64,000 nt of DNA from Lota lota (taxonomy: Eukaryota > Chordata > Actinopteri > Gadiformes > Lotidae): the NCBI GenBank assembly GCA_026745465.1, contig JACYXH010000315.1, positions 84,501 through 148,500 of the forward strand. Reading direction: 5' to 3'. The notes beneath the pieces were generated by a model. It was not told the DNA's origin. It saw only the letters and a program-made list of their open reading frames with translations, and did no database searches. The translations under genes and the position numbers were made by a program. Shown here piece after piece: positions 50,267-63,917 of this stretch (its first letter is position 1; the number at the start of each line of letters is the position of its first letter).

Positions 50267-52575
50267 AGCCATGTGAAACCCAACTCAAGGCTACTTCAGC
50301 TGCCTTCACTGCAAAACTTAAAAAAAGTAAAACAAATACAGAATAAATATTGTGTATGGCCAAAAGCTACATATATTAAGCAGCCTTGTTATGGAGTAGG
50401 GTAACCAAAGTGACTTAAGACCCTTCTGTGTATATAAATACCTTGAGGGACTTGCTTTTAAAAACAAAAGAGCAGGGTTCTGATACTGATGCTGGTCACA
50501 AGAATGGATGAATTTCATGCCGACAGACATCTGGATTTTATGTTGATGGTTATTGTGCTCTGTGTGTATGTGTGTGTGTATGTACATCTCATGTGATTCG
50601 CATCGCATTTGTTTGGTTGTTTTTATATCAGTTGCATGGTTGGTCTTCCATGTCCTTTGACCGCTGACTTGATTGTCACTGATTAACAGAAAGTATTGGC
50701 CGAGTGTCATGTCAGAAATGGTCAGTGACAAAGTCCCACTTGATGAGCAGTGACAGTCCCACGAATGCAGTTGCCCCTGCAGACACCAGTGGGTCAACCT
50801 GTTGAATTGAACAGTTTCTGATACCTGCTGATACCTGCTGATACCTGCTCTACTTAAATGCAATCAGTATGGATACCTTCTTAGTTGGTCAAGCAGTGAT
50901 ATGCCAAATAGGGTCTAGGGCAACCTCATTAGTAATGGCGAATGTCAACAGCCTTGAAAAGCAAATTGGAAAAAAAAAATTAAATGCTTCCACTCTGGGC
51001 TGTAGTATTTCTATTTCATTGCACTCGTTATATGATTATGAATATTGTCCTTAATATTAAGGAAGAGACTAAATGGGTGGCAAGAAATGGCAGGTCGTCA
51101 CTACTGATGAATGCACCCTTATATTTGTTTATTACATGTGTAATAACAATGTAAAAAGTATGTGTGGTCATATACCAAGAGATGACCTGTGGAGCTGTTT
51201 TGAGAAAATGCTGTCAAATTCAAATCAGATTCACACTTTCTGTTCTTTTTCTGTTTTAAAATTAAGATTTGTTGGAAAACTTAAGTATCCATTAAAAATG
51301 TTTACTATATATCATAGATTATATCAACATCCTTAATTTAAAAACACTGTAAAACGATGTCGTCACCGAGCAATTAAAAACCCATGGGTCTTATATTGAA
51401 TTCATCACACGATCATTTGTATTGGTCGGAAGGTTTCCGACATTACTTTTCGACAGTTGTAGCGATGTCGCAGCGCTGAATTTGGTTGGTTCACCTGCAT
51501 CTGGCCAAATGGTTTTTACACAATCTGACGAGTGGGTCTCTCCACGATCGCAGGAGTTTAATCAAGCAGTCCTGTCATTTACTTTATCTTATTGAGGCGG
51601 TTGGAAGTTTGAAACAAAAGCTTCTCAGGTACAAATGTTCTGTTTACACCCTGATTCACTCTAATGTTGTAGAGCTGTTATGCACACACAATTTCGTTCC
51701 ATAGCTAAACGGTCAAAACTTCAGGCATTGACTGATCACAAAACTCTGAAATCTGTGTTGCAGCATTAGTTGTCTTTTTCCTATAATCAAGAAATTCATA
51801 AAGTAAAACAAAATAGCTAGACCATTGCTATGTACCAGATTTGTATACATCTGATTCATATGCATTTATCATTGCATGTTTATTTGTTTTAAGGAAAATG
51901 GGTTTTAAGTGAATTAGTGTGAACCTGTTTTTGGCCTTATCAATGCATTACTGATAAACATTTTGTAATCATTTCATTTAGTGTTTTCTGGAATATATAT
52001 GTATACATCTTATTTAACATACAGAACATAGCATACAATATTTTCTGGCAGGCCAGAATGTCAGCAGTCTTTAAAACTAAAGGAGTAATGTGCATGGCTA
52101 TCCATTTATTGTTATGCTTCTGTTGGTGAATTGACATACAGCCATTAAATATGACACAACTGACACTACTTGTCTGTTTTAATCCATGATCTTCTAAAAT
52201 GCACACGAGGGAAAGGTATTATTAGAGTTTCCACTTAAATTCTGATTGACAGCTGTATTAGCAGGTAAGGCAGAGGTACAAGTTATTTAGACTCTGATTA
52301 AAGATCAATAATGAGATTAATGGGTGATCTAGTTTTTTACCTTGGACCAGCCAATACATGTTACGAGGATACGAACGGCTAAACTATAAAGAGGAATAAC
52401 CAGGCGTTCGCAACTAAAATATAACACTTAGAACAATTAACTATAACACTTTTATTCTGTTTCGGCTGCCATAAAATAAGACCAAGTGTTGACATAAGGA
52501 TGGAAGACAAACTTGTTTTCTCTTGTAATAAACAACTTTAATGCACCATATTCAAAGACAATATACATACAGGGT
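50267..52575. other. reep1 3' UTR and convergent spacer to mrpl35
   Basis: AATAAA at 50342-50347, 76 nt after the reep1 stop, may be its poly(A) signal. Three direct copies of TGATACCTGC sit near 50819-50849. The rest is AT-rich unique sequence with short open frames and no recognisable domain. Confidence 0.5.
50342..50347 (+). terminator. Possible poly(A) signal of reep1
   Basis: AATAAA followed within 10 bases by a TG-rich stretch (TATTGTGTATGG). The reading depends on the assigned terminal exon; a longer 3' UTR is equally possible. Confidence 0.35.
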
Positions 52576-53697
52576 TTATACTTTCAGGTTGACACGATCA
52601 TGGTATTTAAAGTATGGATCATCAAGGTACCAGTTTCTTCTTTTCCAGAATGGGCCGGTCATCTTATCCAGAAGCTTGCTCTGCGTTTTGTTACAGAATA
52701 CGTGTTGCCTCAATCGGTTCCGTCGGGCAGGCATCTTTTTCCACAGTTTTTTCTTGTACCCGGCCTGTTTATTAAAAGAAAGCAGAAATATATATATATA
52801 CACACACACACACACACCATGTAATGATCAAGTTAATGAGTTATCAGAAGAATGTATTGGTTTTAGCACAGTACTCGTTTTTTGATATGTCCACTCCACA
52901 AAATACGAATGATCTTGTACCTGCCGTCTGACCCAGAGACCACAATGGAGCCTCAGGAATCTCTTAACCACAGACCTCACGGACTTCTTCTTTCCTTTCC
53001 GTAGCCCAAAGTACGTCAGGTTTCGGCACTGCTGCAGACCCAAACTAGGAAGCAGAGGTGCGACACTAAAAAGATAGGAAAGAAATACAATTTATTTACA
53101 TAGTCCAAATCACTTCCAGTGTCAGCACAATAATTCAGTGTTGTGATGACAGCCGTTGTAGGACATTGTTTACCGTTGCAAGATGCCGCATTGGGTTGGA
53201 AGACATGAATTTGAAGCCGGAAAAGCCCAGTTAGTCGCTGCAGCAAATATCTGAGACGTCTGGGGACGCGCTATAGTAGAAAACTGGCCAATCTTGGCTG
53301 CCCTGGCGCAGGAAATCAGAGGTCTCAGCAGGCCTACGCAACACAGATGTATTAAGGTCACACATATAAAATAAAATAAACATATATCTACCATGGACAG
53401 GCCACGAAGTTACTGAGGGGGTGACAGAATTTAGGAAAGCTGGCAAGTAACACGACGAAGAAATAAATATTGACAGGACATGGTGTTGAGGGTTGCGTGC
53501 ATTAGCTTTGTAGCTGCAACAGCTAATACATGTGATAACAGAAATGACAGCGATGGTCTTTTTAGTTGTTCATAGTATATTACAAATGTCAAAACGAGTC
53601 TCATACATTGGACCCGTTTTATTATGAAAGCGCCCAACGAACACATACAATTTGACAAATACGTACCAGGGACCTTCCTCACCAAGGCCGCCGCCAT
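52576..53697 (-). CDS. mrpl35: Mitochondrial ribosomal protein bL35m, complete
   Basis: Exons: 53667-53697 (ATG), 53174-53333, 52921-53065, 52576-52764 (stop TAA). They encode 174 residues; human MRPL35 has 188. It is a structural protein of the mitochondrial large ribosomal subunit. The N-terminus [16 protein letters not shown] is a basic, Ala/Leu-rich mitochondrial targeting sequence. The mature part has the L35 signature: [20 protein letters not shown], then [20 protein letters not shown], followed by [19 protein letters not shown]. The gene is convergent with reep1, the same pairing as in human. A possible ATTAAA poly(A) signal lies at 52537-52542, only about 35 nt after the stop. Confidence 0.95.
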
Positions 53698-54635
53698 GTT
53701 TATTGTAAACCTACTACGGAAGCTCAAAGGACAAGCTGCACGATTTTGTTAAAATGTATAATGCCCTCTAGAGGTCAAAGTTATTTCCATTTAAGGCATT
53801 AAAATGCTTTAAAGTACATAGCCTTTTCCTTTTTTAAATAAATATACATTCATATTGTAGTTATAGTCATTTTTTAATTAATATATTGACAAGATACACT
53901 TTGTTTCAATGCGTAATTATTTGATATTCCAAAGAAAATCTTGCAATAACAAATGCAAAAACAGCGAACCACAACCACATAGTGACTGGTCAGAAACACC
54001 ACCGTTTTAATACTTTCAAAGTCAAACTGACAAACAGATTGCATAGTTAAATTGTGGTCCGGTCCGGGTTGATAACTTTGCATCTGTTTTCATTAAAACA
54101 CACAAGTATCTTTTTAAACATGACAGATGACAAATACTAAACAAACAAAAAAACATTCAACTATAGGTACCGCAATCAAATGCATTAAAAAATGACTTTT
54201 TACAACCAAAAGCTAATAACCAAAGCAGAAACACCCAGCAGTCTGCAGCGGTGCGAGTGCAAAGTATGCATAGTACGTTAATTGAGAGAAACAAAGTGCT
54301 CAACATAAGACAGCGTATGCAGACAGAGGGAGTGTCCTCATCAAACTTCACTACCAAGTCTAGACTCCTTCGCCTAATATACAAAAAGGGAATGTTTCGA
54401 TAATCGAATAAAATAACTACAACAGTGTCAGTCAACGAATCATGGAGAGTTGTCAGTAAAAAAAGTACCACACAAAAAAAGAAGAAATCCTCCACATTGT
54501 ATTCAATCAACGTAACCTCGGCGTTGTGGGACATTTGCCATTTCTTTATCCACAGTAGATGCACAAGCAGATACAAACACACCACTTCTATGTGCCCGTC
54601 TAGTGAGGACCGGATCATATGGCCAGGACCGGCCG
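53698..54635. other. Spacer between mrpl35 and the cysteine-rich receptor gene
   Basis: AT-rich unique sequence. It should contain the mrpl35 promoter and the 3' UTR of the gene ending at 54636 on the same strand. I saw no RNA gene or mobile element. Confidence 0.5.
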
Positions 54636-57600
54636 TTAGGCGGTGCTCGTCACCAGCCAGCGTACACGGGTTCTGCATCGCAGGGGATCCCGTGGTAGCG
54701 GCCCTGGGGGCCGCGCCTTGCAGAGCAACGGCGCGCGAGCAGCGGACAGCTCTCGGTCCGTGTCTCTCCGTCGACGGAGAGCCACCAGGACGACTAAGAG
54801 CAAGGCCACTGGAAACACAAATTAATGCGTTGGTTTTTTATCAGACACAAAACTCCCATCGTTTAAAGTGTGATACACATTCATTTTGCAAGTGCATTTC
54901 TCTTACTTTAGAAGTCATTATTTTACATACAACATTGGGTGTTCCCCTTTTGTATGTGAGGTGATGTATATGTTCCTCTTTTAACAACGTGAGGGCTCTC
55001 ATTAAAGCCAACTCATTAGAGCCAGCATAACCAGATCCTAGGTTTAACAAAGGAGGCTGCGGGCAATGTTGTCCTCCTCAATAATAACTATTTTTTTAAT
55101 AGAATAAAGATATCAACTCGACAATCGTAGTGCGTTTGTCCACGTTACTCACCCCCTGATCCAATGACCAGCAGACCAATGGTGACCGGGGCGAGCACAC
55201 AGGTTTCCCCTGACTTGCGGAGGAAGGTTTCCATGCAGTAGCCTGGGGAGGTGCTCCCTGCTGGACAGAAGGCATCCCCGGGGCAGAGGATGGGGCTCAC
55301 ATCGGGACTCTAATAAAAGGACAAACTGTTGATGGCAGTCTGACGGGGGCTAAAGCGAACAAAGGCGTTGAGCACCCTCTAGTGTAGAATAGGAAAAGTG
55401 CTGAAATCCAAAACGTGACTCAAACCCATGAAGAGTTATTTGTGCAGCAACAAATGTCTCCAGCATTATGATGCGTGTTGACGGAATTTGTGGCACAATA
55501 TTATATTTACTATTGTCTAAGTGGGTTGACACTCACAGGACAGTAGTGGTTTTCAGGGCAGACATCACAGTTCTCCTGGCCCCAGTGTATCTGGAAGAAT
55601 CCACTGCTGCAAATTTGACACATCATCTGAGGAGCTGCCTTGTGCATGCCTGTCCAAAAAACCCAAAACAAAACATCTGAACATCTGAACCTCATGCAAG
55701 AGTCCCCTTGGTCTTTACCACTGGTGACTCAATCTACAGTTAAACATATTTGACAGCTGTTAACAGTGTTACGTTCTGTTGCTATATAGTTTTTTATTTA
55801 TTAAAATCAACAGTTACCTGGCCGACATTGAGTGCATTCTTTTGAAGCCGACAGAAGGGATTCTGTGCCAACAGGACAGACGGGGCACTGCGCACAATTA
55901 GAGGAGCTACCGGAAGAGGGAATGTAAACATATAGATTTATTTTAATGGGCATGTCAGATTAGAGGATGAAGTACAAAAGCAGTGACTGCTGGGAGATAA
56001 TGGAGCTAGAAACAAAAGCAGATCAGCCCCTAACTAGCAGGTACAAAAAAATTGAACTTTAAATTAGCTGCCCGTTGACTTAATGATTGACTTAGCCAAA
56101 GCCATTCCTATTCTGATGACTAGATGTTCCCAATTAAACTGGACAACAGACCACAGATGGATGTTAAAGAGTTTCGGGAATTTTGTAAATACAAGTCTCA
56201 CTTTTCGGGCGCCCTGTGGCGAACTTATTAAGTTAAAGAACAGATTAGTTGTTTTGATTCATCCATGGTTATAATTTGCATGCTCAATCTTAAGTAACGT
56301 TATCTTAAGTTAAAGTGAACGTATCTTAGCCATTCTAAACAAAGCTAGCTCCAACTCAAATATCAGTCAAACAAAATCCTCCTCAGCGGTAGCTTCACTG
56401 AAACACAACTTCTTACAGTGTTTTTGTCTCGGCTGTATCCATGCAACCGCTGTGATTGTGATGTCTCGAGAAAGCATAACCATGAGACATGAGCATGTGA
56501 TGTGGTATAAACAGTACTAATCACGGCAGACAGACGGGGGGGGGGGGGCAGTCCTCTGGGCAGCTTACTTGCAGAAGGTTCCCTGAACACACGGGCTACA
56601 TGATGTGGAAGCTGGCTGAGATGAGAAGAAGCCTGAAAAATGAAAACACATCTGATTCGAACATGTGTTGATTCAACTGAAATCACCAATGTGTGTTTCA
56701 GCCAGGGTCAGGAGAACGGGAGCTAGTACGAATCGATTGTCAGATTTAAGATAGAAACATTAGGCATGTATCAACATCATCATAAACCTACGCTATGAAA
56801 CATCCATCTTTTGTTAATAATTTGTTTTCCCTCACCCTTTTCTCTACAGACCAAATTGACTGATAGAGGGGAAAAAAAACGTTTTTATTCTTAAAACATT
56901 TAGTAGTTAAAATAGGATTGATCTGAACTTTCTTTTAAAAAGGCTCATGCGCATTTAATGCACTTTAATAATAATAATAAGAAGAAGAAGACTCCAATGC
57001 GAACAGTACAACACAATGTCCCAATAGTCTGTGTGCAGGGGCGCTGCTGAGACCCAGACCTGGGGGGCAGCTCCTGCAGGTGTCGGCCCCCGTGCTGTTG
57101 CCAGCTGAACCACGAGGGCAGGGCCGACAGGTGGAGCCCCCGGTGACACTTGGAGAATAAAGACAATAAAGAACAGGAAGTGTGTGTTTTACGTACATCA
57201 TCACGGCAGGCAGAGCCCACTTCAACACTTCAACAGTTCAGCGGTCAATAAATAGACGCAAGCAAGCATGAATGCATCCTCGGTTTTCTGGACAGTGACT
57301 CCATTTTGTGCGTATTTGCAACGAGTACAGATTCCCTAAAGCCCTCAGTGACACATTCTACAACGCAAATTCAAAAAGCAGCACATATATGATGATGAAG
57401 ATGAGGAGGATGATGATGATGTATGTTTCAGGCAGGCGGTTACTTGGAGTAGGAGCCCTGGCCACATGGCAGACACTCCTGCTGTCCAGCCAGCGGCTGG
57501 AAGAAGCCTCTGGCACACAAGAGACAGGCCCCGGGTAACAGGCAGAATCCGGGGTCCGGACAACAGGAGCACATCAGGGTCTCTGGAAAGAACCACAGGG

Positions 57601-59125
57601 CCGTGATCTTTACTGCCTCAGTCCCCACCTTGCTGCCTGGGTTTCCTCTGTCCAAGAAGCCATCTTTGTGTATGTGTGTGGTTTGCCACGCAGCTAGGCT
57701 ACATTGCAAACAACGTCACAGGGTTTTAACTCAATAGGGCTCTGTACCTGTTTCAAGTTAACATTCAAAAGACATGTCATTAAGATTGACAGTGACGGGG
57801 CTCTATTGACAGTGTTAGTGTTTACTGGGAAAGTTCTTTTAAAAACGTATCGGTAAAGCTTAGCACATTGTTGCACAATCCTGCTCCCTATTGGCAACCC
57901 TCTTTATGCCCTCAAATAACAGCAACGTTTGTTTCTATTTGTTTCTATTTCTCATGAATGATGAATGATGTCAAGAGCTAAATTGAATTACCCAACATGT
58001 TTTAGTCAGCACATAAAGTGTTACACAACAACAATCTGTTTAAAGATAGATATGATATAGGATTGACTTGCAGCAACCAACTGTCAAATAGAGCTGGGTA
58101 AAAAGGGGATGTCATTGTCTAGCATCCATAACACCGGTGATGGCTAGCCCTCAGTCGCCACTGTTGAAACTCACGGTTGTCATAGTGGGACCCTGGAACA
58201 CAGGCCTCGCAGGTCGAGGAGTTGCGACCAGAGCAGCCCGGGGGGGTGGTGCTGAGCATCATGGGAGTTGTAGTCACATCAGTACTATTCTCAGGGCTGG
58301 CTGTGGTGCTCACCAGGGCTGGAGCGAGAGTTGTCTGGGGTACCACCATGCCTGGAAAAAAAAAATGTATCTAATTTAGTTTCATTTCTCCGTTTCAAAC
58401 CCAGCCTCTTAATTTGCAAGCTCCTGGAGATTTGAAACAGAAGGTAGTCTGATTAAAGTCATATGTAGCTACTGGCTTGTCGAGCTGTGCCCCGTGATAC
58501 CGAGACGCATTTGGCACGGAATGCCTTCTGCGTATTTTAACGTTTTAACCAGTTCAACGTTTTCAAAACATTGAACACAACTAGTGAGTTGGAGAACAAC
58601 GAACAAGCTAGTGACTGACCTGCACAGATGCCCTATTGTGGTAATAATCACATTAGGTGCTTAACTGCTTTGTCGAGTAAGCGCTATCCTCTTCGAGAAA
58701 TGCAATTATTCAGAATGAGGGGTCATATGATTTCTCTAGTTCGGCCCCCAGAAGCCCAGCGTTGGAAACCCACTGTTGTTTCTCAAACTGCTCAACGTAA
58801 TCCTTTGTTTGGTGCAACTTAATTTCAAATGGTTAGAAAAAGTTAGAAAAAGTATGAGACAAGAAATAGAAATCGATGATTTAATTCAAGTTGAATTAGA
58901 AATAGCATTTATGTATAGAAATACGATTTATTTCAACGTACATTAAGCTGTCATCTGAAAATACGTGTAGCCATTTTTTTTAAATAGCGTTATAACGCGC
59001 TGACAAATGCATACATTAAATAAATAGACAGATCCAGTCCAACTTTTGAACTGTGCCATAACATAACATAACTTACCTAGAAGGCAAGCGGCTGCAATGG
59101 TGGCCGAGACCCCCCAGCATTCCAT
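54636..59125 (-). CDS. Unnamed cysteine-rich type I membrane protein (ephrin-receptor-like / GCC2-GCC3 repeats)
   Basis: Nine exons, all GT-AG and in phase: 59077-59125 (ATG), 58175-58351, 57444-57582, 57060-57148, 56569-56632, 55818-55906, 55537-55649, 55153-55309, 54636-54808 (stop). They give 349 residues. Residues 1-20 form a signal peptide (SATIAAACLLGMVV). Residues 20-55 are a Thr/Ser/Pro-rich, probably O-glycosylated stretch. Residues 60-277 carry repeated C-x2-C-x2-G-(F/T/Y) modules, roughly one per exon: ACLLCARGFF, STCRPCPRGS, TCRSCPPGFF, NCAQCPVCPVGT, MCQICSSGFF, CDVCPENHYC. About 278-302 is one membrane span (VTIGLLVIGSGVALLLVVLV), followed by RRRR and a 46-residue tail. The pattern fits extracellular ephrin-receptor-like or TNF-receptor-like modules. 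I do not recognise an orthologue with a name; ligand and function are unknown. Confidence 0.82.
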
Positions 59126-59547
59126 GCTCCGGCTATTACAAGTTTAATCACCAAACGATTTTAGAGAATTTCATCCCTGACAATTGGACAAGAAGCCTGT
59201 ACTTCACAGAGGTCGTCGGTGAATCGGGACTGAACCTCGCAAGTGTTCTTATCGGTGTCATATGACAACATGTACATCATGTGATTTTACTTGAGCAGGA
59301 AGAGCGCAAAATGGGCTGGATGTTGACAGAAATGTATTTACATCTTACAGACGGCAGGGGCCCTCGTAGGTGACACACAATGACTACGTTGAAGTAGGCA
59401 CATTTGTGGGGACGGAATGCCGTTACAAATACAGAAACAAACATAAATATAACTAACACAGCAACAAACATAACCGATACAAATACAATTAAACAACACA
59501 ATAAAAGCATTAAACTCAACCAGCAGGGAAAACATCCACACTGTAAC

Positions 59548-59553
59548 TTTATT
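59548..59553 (-). terminator. Poly(A) signal overlapping the cfap99-like stop codon
   Basis: On the sense strand the gene ends AAATGAATAAAG: the last A of the TGA stop is the first A of AATAAA. If used, the 3' UTR would be only about 15-30 nt. Confidence 0.4.
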
Positions 59554-61499
59554 CATTTCAAATGATTAAAAAAGACCGGGGCTTCCTTCTGTATCTGACG
59601 CTCTAAGCTTCTCTCCAACTCAGCCCACTGTTGTTCCTCTGGTTTTTCCTGGAGAAAGTTTTGATAGTTAATATAAGGAACTGACAACACTGAGCCGCCA
59701 AAGGCACAAACCACTTCCCACTTAATAAAATGACATGTGCTGGTCAACATGTTGATGGATTTCATTATCACCTGCTGGGGTTTCCAATTCCTCACATTGT
59801 TCGCGGACGCCCCCTCGGTGGCTTTGGTCTTGACGACCTCACTTTGTCTCAGCTTCTGCCGTTCGTTCTGTTTCTCCTGCAGGATCTTCTGCAGCGCCAT
59901 CACCCCCTCGTCCTCGAACACCGTCTGCCCCGTCTGCCGCTGCGCACTCGTTCTCGCCTTCTCCTCTTTCCTGCCGTCCAACATTATCAATGAAAATTAA
60001 CGTTTTCTTTTTTATAACCTCTCTTAGTTACTTTATTACATTAATACTGAAAATACTTTAATAATGCAGACAATAACCCTTTCTTCCTTTCTTACATTCA
60101 CACAAAATTGGGTCACAATAGTTTTCATCTTCAATGTGGCTTATGGCTTAACGGGGTCCCTCTCGAGGGAAAAGGAATTGCACTGTGGCTCCACTCAGTG
60201 TCGCCCTTGTCCTCTCTGACCTGAGCAAGGCTGCCTGCGCCAGAGCCTTCCGGTGGAGGTCGATGGCATCCAGCTGCTCCAACAGCAGCTGCTCTTTGTC
60301 TCGCTTCTCCCCCAGAATGCGCTCCCGTCTCTGAAGCTGCTCGCGGCCCTCGGCCTCCTTCAGAAGGGACAGCCGCGCCCTCAGCTCTGCCAGGGACATC
60401 TCCCCGAGCAGTGCGTGGCCCGCCGTCTGGGGCACAGCAGGGGGGGGGGGAATGATCACAGATAGCAGAGGGTGTCAGATCTGTTCTGGTGTCTGGTGTT
60501 GGATTGAAATGACGTCCGCTCACCTCCGTTTCGTCCACAAACTTGTGTCTGACGGGACGCACGGACTCGATGGCTCGGATCTCCTGGGCGAGTTGGAACT
60601 TCCTGCTGAGCTCTTCCTGCTCCTCCTCCAGCGCCTGGCGAAGGAGCGCCCGCTTCTGCTGCGAGACTTCTTTCACTGCGCAGGGTCAACGGGGGGGGGG
60701 GGGGGGGTCGCGTGTCATTCGGGACAATAGAAACAAGGAGGTTATTTACTGCGAGGTGTGAATGACAAGCATGGAGAGGTGCAGGTGGGGGGCCGCGGTG
60801 GAGGGGACACACCGATGTGCTGCTTCAGCTCCTGCAGTTTCATCTTGGCCGCCTTGGAGATCTTGTGTCCTTCTGCTACCTGCTGGACCAGCTCCCTCAT
60901 CCCTTTCTCTTCCTGCAGTCTCTTCTTGGCGTATTTCTGCATCAGCTGAGTCGTCTGTGATATGAGAAGCAGCAAATCATCAATGACATCAATCGCTCGG
61001 GATGGGGGGGGTGGGGGGCAGTCATACCTAAGAGCCAACAGAGCGCTGGTTTTGTTGTTTCACATTTACATTCTGTCACTTAGCACTTTTACACCCTTTT
61101 ATCCAAAGTGACTCTGAGACGATGCTGGTTAAGAGTCAAGGTAAACAATCAAAACTGCAGTAACCACAAAAAGAATGGCCAAATACAAACCATAAAGACT
61201 AAAAAACAATCACGACAGAGTGCAGAGAAGCTTAATCAGGACGCAGGAGAGAGGAAGCCCTGACCGACCTCTTCCTTCTTGAGCTGTACGGTCTTCTGGT
61301 TGCGCTGCATGAGCCGGCTGCGGGCCGAGGCCGCCTCCTCGTAGCTGATGCGTCCCTCCAGGCGCCGGCGCTCCACCTGGGCCAGCTGCTCCTGGAGGTC
61401 CCGCTCCCGCATCTCCTTCTGCCACTGGAGGAAGGAGGAGGACTCGTGCTCCCCCTCCACCAGACGCTCCATTCTGTGGTGAGACACACACACACACAC

Positions 61500-61538
<39 letters not shown>

Positions 61539-61570
61539 TGCAGACACACACACACACACACATGCACGCA

Positions 61571-61604
<34 letters not shown>

Positions 61605-62352
61605 TGCAGACACACACACACACACACACATGCACGCAGACACACACACACACACGCGCGCGCACACACACACAATCCAACCATCAAGCTTAGAAAATTT
61701 CAAAATAAAAACTATCTGAACATGTCATAAAGAACATTTTCTTATGACAATAATTTCTAATGGCATGACATTTGGCCATTTATGAACAGGTGAGTATAGG
61801 TAGGGAACAAGGTAAAGAGAGCTCAGGCCAAGATTGATGGTTAGTGAACCAGCCTTGTAACTGTTGTGTAACTGTTGTTTGAGTAACGGCTCTTTTGGTT
61901 TCAGTGGTAACTAGCGCTATCATGTGCTTTACCTTTTCAGTTCCTGTTCCACTTTGCGGTTGTACAGGGCTCCCTCCCGCAAGATGGCTGTGTTGTTGAG
62001 CTTGATAGGGCACTTGTTAGTCTATAATGGAGCCAAGACAGGGACGCACGCACGTATGCACACGCACGCACACACACAGACACACACACACACACACACA
62101 CACTTCTGTATTAAAGCTGAATAGATTCAATTATCTTAACAATTTTCTCTAAAAATACAAATATTTTGTTGTGATTCTTTTGTCTCACTACCTTGTGTAT
62201 AGGTGGAGCTCGAGAAGCATGAAAAGACTCAAACTTGAGCTGGGAATCAACATCTTCCCTGATCTGGGACAGCACATTCTGCAGAAAAAAAGGTGATGTA
62301 AACACATGATGGGGAAACACTTTCATATTTATCAAACAAAGTTAAACTGGCC

Positions 62353-62389
<37 letters not shown>

Positions 62390-62390
62390 A

Positions 62391-62434
<44 letters not shown>

Positions 62435-63856
62435 CCATAGTCCTCACCTTTGTCTGCAAAGACTTCTCTGGATTTGCGCACTGGAACTGTTTCATATTGG
62501 CTTCGTATAACATTTGCTTGGTTGAAACAAAAGACAAATGGTAATCAGGATGGATACAATAAGTCATAAACCTTACAACAAGTCCTTCTTGTAACTGAAT
62601 AAATCCTGAATAAATAGGAGTTGGTAACTAATAAAGAGCAAACCCTCATACCTCTGCCTTTTCACGGTTCCTTTGTTTGTCCTCTGCTATGGCGTGAACT
62701 TCTTTTGGAGCCATGTAAGTAGTATTTGGAACCTAGATATGAAATACATAAAATATTCAGTCAAGGACAAAGGTCAACATTTTTGATGTTTTGCTTTGCA
62801 TCAGAGTTTAAAGAAATGGATAGATGGATGGATGGACAGATACTTTACCCATCGTGGATGGGATATTAAGGACATAAATAAATCAGACTTGCAGGTCGAT
62901 GTTTTTCTTGGTGTGGAACGGGCTCGGGGATTGGCAGAGCACGGGGCTTCGGCTGGGTGAGAGAGAACTCCTGAGGAACCGTGGTTTGGATGGCAGCACT
63001 CTTCACCTGGCCGATGCAGGACATTTCAACACTAAGCTTGTTCATTAGGACATCTATCTCTGGGCACCACCTAGTGGTCAGACACACACACAAGCATGTA
63101 TTCATGTATTCATGTTTTAATGTTTTCAGTAAAAAACAACAATTGATACACATTCAGTGAGTACAGCTATCCTGCAGGGCACTTGCACTTTTCTTCACCT
63201 TAGCAATGGCACAATCCAGTTGGTTTCTACATGAGAGGCATCATAGATCTGACTCCACTCCCCTTGAATCCAGGTAGTTAGGTTTGTGACATTGAAGAAG
63301 AAACTCATGAGCTTCACCAAAGAAAATCAATGCAGTTATTTAGACTACTTCAATAGCATATTGTCCTAATAGGCTAAACGTATTCAACAGGAGTTCATTG
63401 TAATGCAACAGATTGTCTCAGACTCATTTTCTCACTTTGTGTATCTTTTTGAAGTCCAGAGATTTGATAATGTTTCCAAAGCGTTTGAGTCCCAGGTCAT
63501 CAAGGCAGAAGGTGGCCAGGTAACAGATAACTGCGGAATAACACAACACATGCACACTCAAATAGACAACAATTTAGACAACAAGTAGACAATGTTGTCT
63601 ACTTGTTGAAAACCACTCAAAATGCTCTCAACTCACCAACAAACTGGCTGCGATCACCTCTTAATAAGCATTTTCCGTGCTGAGCGTAGAACATTTTAAC
63701 GACCACGTCCAGTAGCTTTTTAAACTCCACACAGCCGGATAAAATGTCAAGGATGAACTTCTTATCACGATCATTGATGTTCTGAAATATAGGTTTATTA
63801 TAGGTTATTGGTTTGCTGTCACATGTGTTGCACGCACGCACACACACACGCACGCA

Positions 63857-63917
<61 letters not shown>

